This document shows, one piece after another, positions 28,105 to 37,950 of a DNA stretch of 64,000 nucleotides. Below the pieces are notes generated by a model. That model searched no databases and was not told where the DNA came from. It saw only the letters and a list, made by a program, of their open reading frames with translations. Both the position numbers and the translations under genes were made by a program. This DNA comes from an uncultured bacterium (GTDB lineage: Bacteria; Bacillota; Clostridia; Lachnospirales; Lachnospiraceae), in assembly GCA_945949875.1 (NCBI GenBank), contig CAMFGH010000002.1, positions 1 to 64,000 on the forward strand. Reading direction: 5' to 3'. Every line of letters starts with the position of its first letter. The stretch's first letter is position 1.

Positions 28105-29025
28105 CTATTTCTCCATACATTCAAGCAGTTTCTCTCCCACAAAGGTTCCGTAAATTTCTCTGCCACTTTCGTTTAAATGAATGCCATCTTCCGTATAAGA
28201 AAGGATATTGGTCTCATCGAATCCGATTTCATGATAAACATCGATCACATCCAGGCCAAATTCTTCTGCAATCTGCAATTTCAAATCCACATACTCATCC
28301 ATGGTTCCCTGACCGAAATCCTGAACATTGCAAGGCTCACTGTCATCGATCCAGCAGAAGTTCGGTGTCACCAGAATGATTTTTAAATCCGGATAGTGTT
28401 CCTGCAGTTCCCGGATAGAATATCTGAGTGCCCCACCAAAAGTATAGATGTCATAGGGGTCGTTTTGGTTGTCCAATGGTCTTCCACCGGAATAATCATT
28501 ATTCCCATGCTCCAGAAGAACCACATCCACCTTGTTGAAATCCACTTTTGAAAGATTTTCTAATGCCTCCGGGAAATACCAGGACTGAAACTGATTGTTC
28601 GGAAGATCAGCCAACTGTACCCCGAAATCCTTTTCACAGATGGCATCCACCAGTCTGCACAGATTCAGAGACTCCTCGTGATAATCATAACTGTTCTGGG
28701 GATTGCCTGCACTGGCACAGGTTCCGCCAAAAGCCCCATTATAAACACTCATTCCGGTGGTTTCCTGAATAACCCCGTCCACTCTCTTGTCGCAGCGCTC
28801 TTTCCCCATAATACTGTCACCCAGCAGCACCACCTGATAGCCGTCCACCGCGGATTCCTGAATGGAACGATAAATTCCAAAGGAAATGCATACTGCCAGA
28901 ATTCCAGCTGCCAAAACGGGAATATACTTTATGAACTTTTGCAGGTTGGAATTCTTTTTCTCCACAGGCTGCTCCTTTTTCCGGTAATCCTTTTGCCAGG
29001 CGTTTTTCTGTCTATTTCCCAGCAA
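28105..29025 (-). CDS. Membrane-anchored SGNH hydrolase
   Basis: VVLLGDSIMGKE, LLEHGNNDYSGG, TEDGIHLNESG = intact GDS, GxND, DxxH. Confidence 0.82.
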   Translation of the reverse strand: MLGNRQKNAWQKDYRKKEQPVEKKNSNLQKFIKYIPVLAAGILAVCISFGIYRSIQESAVDGYQVVLLGDSIMGKERCDKRVDGVIQETTGMSVYNGAFGGTCASAGNPQNSYDYHEESLNLCRLVDAICEKDFGVQLADLPNNQFQSWYFPEALENLSKVDFNKVDVVLLEHGNNDYSGGRPLDNQNDPYDIYTFGGALRYSIRELQEHYPDLKIILVTPNFCWIDDSEPCNVQDFGQGTMDEYVDLKLQIAEEFGLDVIDVYHEIGFDETNILSYTEDGIHLNESGREIYGTFVGEKLLECMEK

Positions 29026-29052
29026 TCTTTTTGCAAATTGCTATCTATGTTG

Positions 29053-30075
29053 CTAGTCTCCCAGTAATCCTTTTGCCAGACGCTCTGCACCCTTACCATC
29101 CACAATCGTTTTCATGGCCATACTGATCTTTTCACGCAGGTCAAAAGATTCCGCCAGAATCCGGACTTCTTTTTCGATAAACTCCATCACCTGATCCGGC
29201 TGCATTGAGAAATCTCCGGCATTCATGATTGGTGTGGTCTTACCGAAGGTTTCCATGTTCTGTTTCTGATTCTCTGCAAAATAAAAACCAATTGACGGGA
29301 GTCCAACTGCACACAACTCATATAAGGTACTTCCGGCTGCCGAAATCCCGATATCGCATCGGCTCATCAATTCTGACAAATCTGTCATGTTCTTATGTAT
29401 CACAAGAAAACTGCATCTCTCTGCAAGTTTCTCCAGCTCTTCGGTATCGCTGCAGTATGGTCCGCAGACCACATGCCAGGTCCACTTCTGCAGATCTTCC
29501 TTTTGCACCACTTCTTTCATAAAAGAAAGTGCCATATGGCAGCTGTCACCGCCGCCTGTAGTGAGCAGAATATCCTGTACCTGTTCCCGAACCTGATAGT
29601 CTGTTTTAGAAAACTGCGGCCTCAGCGGCATATACTCACAGCCAAGGAACAGCTTCGTTCCGCTTGGATACGCTTCTTCATATCCTAAAGTCTTCCCATA
29701 TATATTGTAATTAACAAGTCCATCGCAGGGATATATTTCTGTCTTTAAGTCGTCCATGAGATATACCTGGGCAACCAGCTGCAGATTCTGCAGATAAAAG
29801 CGGGTCACGTAGTAGCTGTCGATTAATATTCTGGGGCGATTGGCACCGGAAAGCTGTAAAACCAGCTGCGGAAGCTCCACATCCATTTCATCATAATAGG
29901 TAAAAAGAATTTTCGTCTGAAATCCCCTGTCTTCTATGACCTTAACAGGCTTCTCGTCTGCCACCAGAAAACATACCTCTTCTCCCTCTGCCTTAATTGC
30001 ATCTGCAATCGTAAGGCATCGCATGATATGTCCCATTCCTATTTTTTCATTTCCATCTGCACGAATATAGAACAT
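29053..30075 (-). CDS. pseG: UDP-2,4-diacetamido-2,4,6-trideoxy-L-altrose hydrolase-like (PseG/SpsG)
   Basis: FYIRADGNEKIGMGHIMRCLTIADAI; ILIDSYYVT; GGGDSCHMALSFMKEV; DIGISAAGSTLYELCAVGLPSI. Confidence 0.9.
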   Translation of the reverse strand: MFYIRADGNEKIGMGHIMRCLTIADAIKAEGEEVCFLVADEKPVKVIEDRGFQTKILFTYYDEMDVELPQLVLQLSGANRPRILIDSYYVTRFYLQNLQLVAQVYLMDDLKTEIYPCDGLVNYNIYGKTLGYEEAYPSGTKLFLGCEYMPLRPQFSKTDYQVREQVQDILLTTGGGDSCHMALSFMKEVVQKEDLQKWTWHVVCGPYCSDTEELEKLAERCSFLVIHKNMTDLSELMSRCDIGISAAGSTLYELCAVGLPSIGFYFAENQKQNMETFGKTTPIMNAGDFSMQPDQVMEFIEKEVRILAESFDLREKISMAMKTIVDGKGAERLAKGLLGD

Positions 30076-30206
30076 TTATCCGTTTCCTTCTTTCCATACA
30101 GTGCTTATTACGCCACATACTTCATGATTTACATCATCATCCGACGATGAGACTGTCTCATCCCTTATAGCATTATCTGCTGAGGACTCTCTCATCCCTT
30201 ACTTCA

Positions 30207-31292
30207 TCACATGCCGGTAACATCTTCCCGATCTTCCATCCCTTCCACCAGCCGGAAGCTCATGGGAGTTCCTTTTTCGATATCCCGGGTTGCTTTTTTC
30301 CCCAGAATCTCTTCAAAGAATCTGGTGTGCAGACCATACCCCGGCCGGATGGAACGCATATTTTCCGGGGTAAATATTTCCCCTTTTTTCATATCTGTCA
30401 CAGCAAACAGGGATCTGCTGTGCTCCCGTTCCCTGGCCTGTTTTTCCGATAGTTCATAGGTTTCTTTTCCGACAGCCTGTTCCATAATCCGGATATTCTG
30501 ACACATTTCTTTAAATTCCTCCGGTTCCATGGAAAAAGCACTGTCCGCCCCGCCATCTGCCCTGCGGAGAGTCATATGCTTTTCAATCACATGAGCACCA
30601 AGTGCAATGGCTCCGGACGACACAACACTTCCCATGGTATGATCCGACAAACCGGTAATACAGTCGTAGGTCTTTGCCATAGCCGGGATCATCTTCAAAT
30701 TCACTGCATCGTAAGGTGCCGGATAGGCAGAAGTACATTTCAGCAGAATGACCTGATCATTTTCTTCCTCCAGACAGGTATCCAATGCCAGCCTGATGTC
30801 CTTTTCATAGGCGATTCCGGTAGCCATGATAATGGGTTTCCCCAGTTTTGCAATCTTACGGATCATGGGAATATCATTCAGTTCAAAAGATGCTATCTTA
30901 TAACAGGGAACATCCATCTCTTCCAGAAAGTCCACTGCAGTATGATCAAATGGAGAAGAAAAGAATGCCAATCCCATTTCTTCCGCTATTTTCTTAAGCT
31001 TTGGCTGCCACTCCCAGGGGGTGTACGCTGTTTCATACAGCTTATGCAATGTCATGCCATCCCACAAAGTCCCCTGGGTGATCTGAAACCATGGCTTGTC
31101 ACAGTCAATGGTAATGGTGTCTGCTGTATAGGTCTGAATCTTCACCGCATCCGCGCCGGCATCCTTCGCTGCCTGCATAATGGCAACAGCACGGTCAAAA
31201 TCCATGTTATGATTTGCAGACATCTCTGCAATGATAAACGTCGGATAACCTTCTCCTATTTTATGTCCTGCGATCTCTATCTCTTTCCTCAT
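30207..31292 (-). CDS. pseI: Pseudaminic acid synthase (NeuB/PseI family)
   Basis: FIIAEMSANHNMDFDRAVAIMQAAKDAGADAVKIQTYTADTIT; LWDGMTLHKLYETAYTPWEWQ; GLSDHTMGSVVSSGAIALGAHVIEKHMTL; SAF-like C-terminus. Matches PseI more than NeuB/LegI. Confidence 0.92.
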   Translation of the reverse strand: MRKEIEIAGHKIGEGYPTFIIAEMSANHNMDFDRAVAIMQAAKDAGADAVKIQTYTADTITIDCDKPWFQITQGTLWDGMTLHKLYETAYTPWEWQPKLKKIAEEMGLAFFSSPFDHTAVDFLEEMDVPCYKIASFELNDIPMIRKIAKLGKPIIMATGIAYEKDIRLALDTCLEEENDQVILLKCTSAYPAPYDAVNLKMIPAMAKTYDCITGLSDHTMGSVVSSGAIALGAHVIEKHMTLRRADGGADSAFSMEPEEFKEMCQNIRIMEQAVGKETYELSEKQAREREHSRSLFAVTDMKKGEIFTPENMRSIRPGYGLHTRFFEEILGKKATRDIEKGTPMSFRLVEGMEDREDVTGM

Positions 31293-31324
31293 CCTAAATT
31301 ATATCCTTTCCTCCACGCCATGTT

Positions 31325-31410
31325 TCCTTTTTATGAATTTCTTGCCGGTTCATGTGCGACCTTCCACACGTCCTTTTCCTTTTATGAATTTCTTACTGGT
31401 TCAGACGTGG
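31325..31410. repeat. Two about 51-bp direct repeats in the pseI leader
   Basis: ttttatgaatttcttgccggttcatgtgcg and ttttatgaatttcttactggttcagacgtg, spaced 51 bp. Confidence 0.7.
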
Positions 31411-31532
31411 CCTACTCCTTATCAGGTTCGTTTATGAACGTCGGTACTTAGCGAGGTTTTTTCGAGCTTAGTACCGCTACGTGAATAACCGAGCGAGAGC
31501 GTAACCTGAGAAGGAGTAGGCCTTTCTGAACC
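31398..31532. repeat. Large nested palindromic element
   Basis: Outer arms ggttcagacgtggcctactccttatcaggttcg / cgtaacctgagaaggagtaggcctttctgaacc (about 33 bp, imperfect); inner arms ACGT-CGGTACTTAGC / GCTTAGTACCGctACGT around loop gaggttttttcga. Confidence 0.85.
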
Positions 31533-31561
31533 CATATAAATCCATATAAATCCATACAAAT
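31532..31561. repeat. 3 x 10-bp tandem repeat adjoining a stop codon
   Basis: ccatataaat/ccatataaat/ccatacaaat immediately before the minus-strand stop at 31562. Confidence 0.8.
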
Positions 31562-32287
31562 TCAAAAAGAAACCAAATCCTCCAACTCCAACAGCGTATG
31601 AATCACATGATCCGCCTCTTTGCCTTCTTCAGCGATGTCCTTCATGTGATCCCCTTCCATACGGACAATACGAACCGTTTTCATCCCAAGAGAACGGGCC
31701 CCATGAAAATCCTTGGCCGGATTATCCCCTACATAAACAGCCTCTGAAGGTTCGCATCCCAGCTTCTCCAGGCAATACTGATATACATAAGGATTGGGTT
31801 TGCAGTAGGGCTTACCTGTTTCATCCTTCCCCAAATCGTCCGTTGCTAATATCACATCCATGCTTCTCAGCATTGCAATAGCATCGATTTTAGCATGCTG
31901 TACCTGGCTGCACCCATCCGTGATCAGGCCTGTCATAATCTTCTTATCCTGAAGATAAATCAGGATCTGCTCTGCATCCGGATATAGCCGGAGAATCGGT
32001 TTTGTACTCCGATACACCGACACCAGTTCCGAGATCGGAATCTTCACCCCATACTCTGCACAGATATCATCAAATATCCTGCCCCGGCCATTTTCTTCCA
32101 GAAGTTCCCACATCCGCCTGTGGATGTTGCTCACACTGCAGGCTCCCGCCTCCTTCAGCCGGATTTCCTTCTCCAACTCCCAGTATACCTTCTCTGCTAC
32201 CGCCCGAAAGGCCTGATCCACATAATCATATTCACAATATAATGTATCATCCAGATCAAAAAGAACTGCTTTTATCATACTATTCAT
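31562..32287 (-). CDS. HAD-superfamily hydrolase
   Basis: IKAVLFDLDDTLYCEYDYVDQAF; ITDGCSQVQHAK; KPNPYVYQYCLEKLGCEPSEAVYVGDNPAKDF; start trimmed (MNSMIKAVLF or MIKAVLF). Confidence 0.88.
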   Translation of the reverse strand: MNSMIKAVLFDLDDTLYCEYDYVDQAFRAVAEKVYWELEKEIRLKEAGACSVSNIHRRMWELLEENGRGRIFDDICAEYGVKIPISELVSVYRSTKPILRLYPDAEQILIYLQDKKIMTGLITDGCSQVQHAKIDAIAMLRSMDVILATDDLGKDETGKPYCKPNPYVYQYCLEKLGCEPSEAVYVGDNPAKDFHGARSLGMKTVRIVRMEGDHMKDIAEEGKEADHVIHTLLELEDLVSF

Positions 32288-34703
32288 AGGAGCTCTTCTC
32301 TTCATAATTTCCTGTCCATTTATTTCGGACATAATAGGATTCCACTTCTGTCAGATCCGGTATAAAAAGTTCCCCTATTACGGTTTCCTCCTGATCCGAC
32401 AGATATAACGTCTCTTCCTGCTTTATTTTAAAGTTTAACCGATGTTCCGTTAATCCATTCTGATTTTCCTTCCCATAAAATTGGATGCATTCACCGCCTT
32501 CCAGGTTTATACCAGGCAGTTCATATTGCTTTAGATTCACTGCATCCACGGAAAGATAATAATCGGATAATCTAATGGAATTCTGAGACAGATTTCGTAT
32601 TACAACCACATCATCTGTCCCCTTGGCATGCACTGCATCAATGCATAACCCCTTTTCCATATCCGGCTTTGTGACCACCTGCACATCCAGAGACTCTGCA
32701 TAACTTATGGATTCCTTTGGATCAGCATCCTTGGGGATACCCAGCAGCGTTTTTACCTCTTCACCGGATAAAGTAAGTTCCCGGGCATCAAATTCCTGCC
32801 CATTGATTTCCCAATGATCAAAAAGATACCCTTCTTCCGGCACTGCTTTCAAAGTCAATCCGCATTCTGCAAAATACTTTCCATGGAATCCTTCTGAAAC
32901 TTTTTCAATATGATTTACGGATATTTGCGTATGGTCTAGACGATTTACATCCACATAATAGGCATAAACCACCGGAAAATCTGCCTGAAGGATATCATAC
33001 ATATAGGACGGACGGTTTTCAAAATAGTCATATACGGTATCCACTTCTTCCATCACAGTGTCATATGTAACATCTTCACTAAGTAGTCCTGCTTCATTTA
33101 TGAAATGTTCCAGTTCGTTATGACGTGCCTGCTCCATATCCATCAAAGTAGCGCAGGCATTCTCCGGAGAAAAACCGCTGTTCATCAAATCACAAAAAAT
33201 ATTCACCAGCATATTTCTGCAGTCTTCTCTGGCCATTAATCCGTTAAAGAGTGGAGAATGTTCCGTTCGAATCAGCAGGGCAAGGGTATCCGCATCTACG
33301 CTGTATCCGGTATACGTGGACTCCAGAGACATGGAAACATCTGTATCAAACAAAAGATACCGGTATTTTCCATCAAACACCGTTCCCGGAGTATATATCC
33401 CGTCTTCTGCAAAATAACGATAAGCCTTTACGTTGGTAAAAGGCCAGTCACAATTTCCTACATAGATCTCGATGGCATAATAACGAAGGTAATTATCCAC
33501 ATCGATTCGTTCACATAGGGCTTGATAAGTTGCTTCATCAGTCAAATCTGCCCTGGCAAATTTCTGGTAAATCTCCGTGTAATCCTCTGCATAGGGTTCC
33601 AATTCTGCCTGCCTTTCTTCCACCGCTTCCGGCACCACAATAGGAGCATATTCATTCAAGGTTAAAGTGACAAACTGACCATTATAATCCCCATAAAGAT
33701 TGCGCATAGAGCCATCGTGAAATGGTTCTCTCATCCAGCTGAAACCGTAATACTCGTCATTGATATAAATGGCAACCGGTATATCCTGACAAGCCATCTC
33801 AAAACCGGATTGTCTGGCAAGACTCTGAATCACAGAATCCCTGATAAACCCGTGCTCATAATCATCTCCGCTGTTTCGAAACCACAGTCTGTTATGCTTG
33901 TCCAGGATGGTTCCATCTTCCTGACTTAAAATATCGTCTGCTGTCTGTACATGGAAATTACCGCTTTCATCATACTTCTTTCTGGCAAACAGTTGGTAAG
34001 ATTTCTGGCTTTTTGACCTGGTCGCATTTCCAAACAGCCTTAGTCCGCAGTTTTGAGTCAAAAGATCCTCCCCACTGCTGCTGAACATTTGTAGGGTGAC
34101 TTCTCTTTCTGCCTGCTCACCCTTCAGCATATAATTGGCATCCGCTACCGGAGAAATATTTTCCGGCGTAATATCCGGATTGGCTGCCAGATATTCATCC
34201 CTTATTTTTCCCGGCACAAAGATTCCATTCTCATAGCCAAACAATCCGTCCGGATCCCCGGTGATACTGACCACATAGGTATCATAACGCTGAAAAACAT
34301 TATCACCCAAAATATAAGTATAGGTATAGACCTTTGTCTCCTGCAGTTCTCCCTGGTCATCGGTATAATATCCTTTTGCCTTAATCGTCTGTACTTCTTC
34401 TGTCTCCGAAGGGACCAATAAGATAGGCTGTTGGTAAACAGAGGAATTCTCACTGTCTTTGGAGGGTTCTGTACAGTCCAATGTATAGTATATCTCTCCT
34501 TTTGCATCCAGCCCCAGTTCAATCTCCACTTCATTGTTATAGAATCCTGAAGGACAGTTTACTGTAACGATACCGGAAGAAGTTTGTCCAATTGCCTGAA
34601 GCTTTGGATCTTCCACAATCAGAAATACCATGATCAGTATTCCCGCTAAAAGTCCTATGATCTCTGCTAATCGCTTTTTCCAATGTAACTCTTTCATCAG
34701 CAT
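32280..34703 (-). CDS. CotH-family putative kinase with N-terminal chitobiase-C-like domain and C-terminal lamin-tail-like domain, membrane anchored
   Basis: 807 aa; GEIYYTLDCTEPS; YVVSITGDPDGLFGYENGIFVPGK; LRLFGNATRSKSQKSYQLFARKKY; NCDWPFTNVKAYRYF; YRYLLFDTDVSM. Confidence 0.85.
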   Translation of the reverse strand: MLMKELHWKKRLAEIIGLLAGILIMVFLIVEDPKLQAIGQTSSGIVTVNCPSGFYNNEVEIELGLDAKGEIYYTLDCTEPSKDSENSSVYQQPILLVPSETEEVQTIKAKGYYTDDQGELQETKVYTYTYILGDNVFQRYDTYVVSITGDPDGLFGYENGIFVPGKIRDEYLAANPDITPENISPVADANYMLKGEQAEREVTLQMFSSSGEDLLTQNCGLRLFGNATRSKSQKSYQLFARKKYDESGNFHVQTADDILSQEDGTILDKHNRLWFRNSGDDYEHGFIRDSVIQSLARQSGFEMACQDIPVAIYINDEYYGFSWMREPFHDGSMRNLYGDYNGQFVTLTLNEYAPIVVPEAVEERQAELEPYAEDYTEIYQKFARADLTDEATYQALCERIDVDNYLRYYAIEIYVGNCDWPFTNVKAYRYFAEDGIYTPGTVFDGKYRYLLFDTDVSMSLESTYTGYSVDADTLALLIRTEHSPLFNGLMAREDCRNMLVNIFCDLMNSGFSPENACATLMDMEQARHNELEHFINEAGLLSEDVTYDTVMEEVDTVYDYFENRPSYMYDILQADFPVVYAYYVDVNRLDHTQISVNHIEKVSEGFHGKYFAECGLTLKAVPEEGYLFDHWEINGQEFDARELTLSGEEVKTLLGIPKDADPKESISYAESLDVQVVTKPDMEKGLCIDAVHAKGTDDVVVIRNLSQNSIRLSDYYLSVDAVNLKQYELPGINLEGGECIQFYGKENQNGLTEHRLNFKIKQEETLYLSDQEETVIGELFIPDLTEVESYYVRNKWTGNYEEKSSYE

Positions 34704-34729
34704 GTTCCTGACCGCTTTCTTTTGTACCC

Positions 34730-35728
34730 TTACTCATACACAGCCTGATCATAACGCATCATGGTCAGTTCTGAAAAATCTTTCTGATAGATAAGCTGTA
34801 TTCCTTCGCACATTTTTTTCAATGCATCAGCATAATCTGCTCCTGCAGCAAAAGACAACGGAACACCGCCACCAAAACGTGGATTGATTTCGATAAATTC
34901 CGGCTTTTTCTCACTTTCCCCATTTTCTTCCAGAAAACATTGTATAGTCATAGGCCCGATGACCCTGCCTTCTTTATTTAATGCCTCCAGAAGCTTTTCT
35001 GTCTCCCGGATCACGATTTCCTGTTTGACTGTCCTGCTCTTTGTGACTTCCCCGGAGCGCACCTCCAGTCGAATTCTTGGCACGATATAAACAGGATTCC
35101 CCTGCAGATCACACAACGCGTCGATGGTATATTCGGTTCCTGTTGCGCAGCTTTGAAGGATGGGTTTTTTTACATAATCTTTGAAAAACTCCAGTTCCTT
35201 GCGGTTCGATATCCGAAATACTCCTTCGCTCCCCATGCCATCAAGCGGCTTGATGATCAAAGGGTAGCTGCAAGTTTTCCGTTCACATCCATCAGAAGGA
35301 ATGATATTTCGGTTGTCCCGGGACATAAGCTCCTCCATCTCCATGGGAGAAAAGGTATGGGGTGCAGGAATTCCATACTTTTCAAAAAAAGCTGCTGTCC
35401 TCATTTTGTCATTACATATGTCTATTACCGGTTTTTCCGACAAGATCAGCTTCACTCCAATCTCCTCAAACCTGCTTCTTGCATCATTCAAATAAGAAAA
35501 TTCCAGTTCAAACAAGGGAATCAGTAAATCGATTTTTTCCTCTCTGCAAATCTTAAGCAAAGTCTCCACATAGCCATCTTCCTTGCATCTTGGAATCTGA
35601 TAAAACCCATCCACAAAATGCCTGGCAGGATTCTGCAGGGATGCATCCACACCAATCACACGAAACCGTGTCTTCAGATGCTCTATGAGCTGTATTCTTT
35701 TTCCGATAGAGGTCAATAAAAGATTCAT
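34730..35728 (-). CDS. ATP-grasp enzyme (carbamoyl-phosphate-synthase-like short form)
   Basis: MNLLLTSIGKRIQLIEHLK; YPLIIKPLDGMGSEGVFRI; EFIEINPRFGGGVPLSFAAGADY; start at 35728 with AAGGAG RBS. Confidence 0.85.
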   Translation of the reverse strand: MNLLLTSIGKRIQLIEHLKTRFRVIGVDASLQNPARHFVDGFYQIPRCKEDGYVETLLKICREEKIDLLIPLFELEFSYLNDARSRFEEIGVKLILSEKPVIDICNDKMRTAAFFEKYGIPAPHTFSPMEMEELMSRDNRNIIPSDGCERKTCSYPLIIKPLDGMGSEGVFRISNRKELEFFKDYVKKPILQSCATGTEYTIDALCDLQGNPVYIVPRIRLEVRSGEVTKSRTVKQEIVIRETEKLLEALNKEGRVIGPMTIQCFLEENGESEKKPEFIEINPRFGGGVPLSFAAGADYADALKKMCEGIQLIYQKDFSELTMMRYDQAVYE

Positions 35729-35809
35729 CCGCTTCTCCTTTATCCCGCAACATTGTCTATGATGCATCAATTCAATTCCATTCCATGCCAGGTCAAAAAT
35801 ACAGGAAAT

Positions 35810-36493
35810 CTACTTCATCGCCTGATATTTTATCTCCGCAATCTTCCAGTCGGATTCATTGTCGATATCCTGTACTTCCATTTCATCAACCACATAAGGC
35901 AGGATACTCCCCAGCATCAGCTTCTTGTTTTCCTTATAAGCCGGTACCTTAAAGCAGTAAAACTGCCCCACATCATGATATTCCTTCTCCAGATCCTGGG
36001 ATCTGCTGTCAATATATTCCAGATATTTGAATTCCAGCTGTCCGTTTCGGATTACCATGGCACGCTGAGGCGGATAGGAAAACTGCACCACCGGGATCAG
36101 TGTATCTGCATCAGATGCTTCCAGCTGGCCCATGGCATCCTTTATCTTTTCAGCAGTTACAAAAGGTGCTGTGGGATAAATGCAGCATGCCACATCAAAA
36201 AACTGCCCCCGTTTTTCGTATTCGTCGATCACTTCCAACAGCACGTCATTGGTTGTGGCAAAATCCCCGGCTGTTTTTTCACTTCTGTAAAAGGGCACCT
36301 TGGCACCATACCTTTTCGCAATCTCTGCGATTTCTTCATCCTCTGTGGATACCATCACTTCATCAAACAATCCACTGGCAACCGCAGCTTCAATGGAATA
36401 GGCCAAAATCGGTTTGCCTAAAAAAGGCTTGATATTTTTCCGTGGAATTCTTTTGCTGCCACCACGGGCAGTAATAATCGCTAAACGTTTCAT
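35810..36493 (-). CDS. pseF: Acylneuraminate/pseudaminic acid cytidylyltransferase
   Basis: MKRLAIITARGGSKRIPRKNIKPFLGKPILAYSIEAAVASGLFDEVMVSTEDEEIAEIAKRYGAKVPFYRSE. Confidence 0.93.
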   Translation of the reverse strand: MKRLAIITARGGSKRIPRKNIKPFLGKPILAYSIEAAVASGLFDEVMVSTEDEEIAEIAKRYGAKVPFYRSEKTAGDFATTNDVLLEVIDEYEKRGQFFDVACCIYPTAPFVTAEKIKDAMGQLEASDADTLIPVVQFSYPPQRAMVIRNGQLEFKYLEYIDSRSQDLEKEYHDVGQFYCFKVPAYKENKKLMLGSILPYVVDEMEVQDIDNESDWKIAEIKYQAMK

Positions 36494-37950
36494 GCTATTT
36501 CCTCTTTCTTACGTGCTTTCCGAAGTACCATAACCAGTGTACCAATAAAACCTGCCAAAGAGACAACCTGTAACAAATACCAAGTTGTTCCCGCATATCC
36601 GGCAATTACAGCGCCGGTTGCTGCTCCATAGCTGACCACATCCTCTAAACTGTAACATCTTACAAAGTCCATACCATATAACAGATTAGCGATTAAATAA
36701 CCACTACATAAAAGCGTCAGCACAAACATGCCCAGTCCATAGTAACGGCTGTATTCTGCCCAGTTTCTTTTCACCACCTGATAAGTCAGACAAATCAACA
36801 TGGAAAAAAGTAAGGTTGGCACCAAAAGCAGATGCCATGGAGCCTGCATAGAGGTAATGATTCCAGCCAGAGCAGGTACCGTTCTGGCAATAGCATCCCA
36901 TGGGAAGCAAAGCAGAGAACCACACATAAACACTGCTCCCACGATCAGTAAAACCAAACCCTTCTTTTTCTCCTGCTTTTCCACCTTGTCACTATAAATA
37001 AGCAGCAGATATAGAAATGCAATCACCCCTGCCAGCATGGTGATACCCAGACCAATAGGTGCTGCTTCAGATATTCCCTGTGTCCCGAAATCATGAGAAG
37101 GGCCGGCCTGGTAGAAGCCCATAAAAAGCTGCGCCACCTGAAGTCCTTTCTCCTGGATTCTCTGTCCGGCAAATGGGTTGAGCACAAACTGACCGGATTT
37201 TACATAATAGAAAGCGGTATATAAATATGCCACATTCCATACCATAAAAGAAACTGCCGTCTTCCCAAGACTAGCCAGGAAAGCTTTTTCTTTCCATTTC
37301 TTCACAGCGATGAATAAAGCAATCACCAGGGTAATACATACCACCACAAAGGCAAACATTTGTGCATGTAATACTCCGGTAAGCCCCAGCGTCAGCAACA
37401 CCCATCCGGGTATTTTTTCTTCTTCCATGCTGCCCAGGAGTAATTCATATACGCCCACGATAACCAAAGGGATAAATAAAATTGCCAATACTTCTCCCAA
37501 TTCTGTTTCCCCATATAACAAAGCACATCTATAAATCGCTGTACAATAAACTGCAGCTCCCAACAGTCCTGTATATGTATCTTTCCAAATACGCTGAAAA
37601 CTATAATATGCCACCAACACGGTGAACACGTTCACCAGTAAAAGCATTCCACGGAAAGCTGCCTGTACAGAAAAACCAAGCATCCGAAGTGCCACTGCTA
37701 CGTAAAGGAAAGTATCTCCATATTGATGTGCAAAAGACAGTCCTGCCGGATCTATCCATTCCGGTTTTGCCCACATGGTGATGCCAAACTGTCTGATTCC
37801 TTCCACCAAAGCTTCCACGCGGCTAAGCTGTTGATACAGTTTTGTTCCTACTACCAAAAAGTCAGTCAGAAGTGGCAGTGATGTGACAATCATAAGTGCC
37901 ACACAGCCTAACATAATATTGATTTTCTTTTGATCTCTTTTCATTTCCAT
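36490..37950 (-). CDS. PTPS_related/YfhO-like polytopic protein, N-terminal acidic motif degenerate
   Basis: 486 aa; VVGTKLYQQLSRVEALVEGI in place of GADxxxHxxRxEGI; retains YGDTFLYV and CFPWDAIA motifs; overlaps next gene at TAATG. Confidence 0.7.
   Translation of the reverse strand: MEMKRDQKKINIMLGCVALMIVTSLPLLTDFLVVGTKLYQQLSRVEALVEGIRQFGITMWAKPEWIDPAGLSFAHQYGDTFLYVAVALRMLGFSVQAAFRGMLLLVNVFTVLVAYYSFQRIWKDTYTGLLGAAVYCTAIYRCALLYGETELGEVLAILFIPLVIVGVYELLLGSMEEEKIPGWVLLTLGLTGVLHAQMFAFVVVCITLVIALFIAVKKWKEKAFLASLGKTAVSFMVWNVAYLYTAFYYVKSGQFVLNPFAGQRIQEKGLQVAQLFMGFYQAGPSHDFGTQGISEAAPIGLGITMLAGVIAFLYLLLIYSDKVEKQEKKKGLVLLIVGAVFMCGSLLCFPWDAIARTVPALAGIITSMQAPWHLLLVPTLLFSMLICLTYQVVKRNWAEYSRYYGLGMFVLTLLCSGYLIANLLYGMDFVRCYSLEDVVSYGAATGAVIAGYAGTTWYLLQVVSLAGFIGTLVMVLRKARKKEEIA

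Noticed and set aside
30076-30206. ctcatccctta direct repeats between pseI and pseG
   Set aside because: Short and imperfect; not distinguishable from chance by eye.
30576-31451. 291-aa plus-strand ORF antisense to pseI
   Set aside because: Antisense of a confidently assigned gene; Cys/His-rich shadow translation and no RBS.
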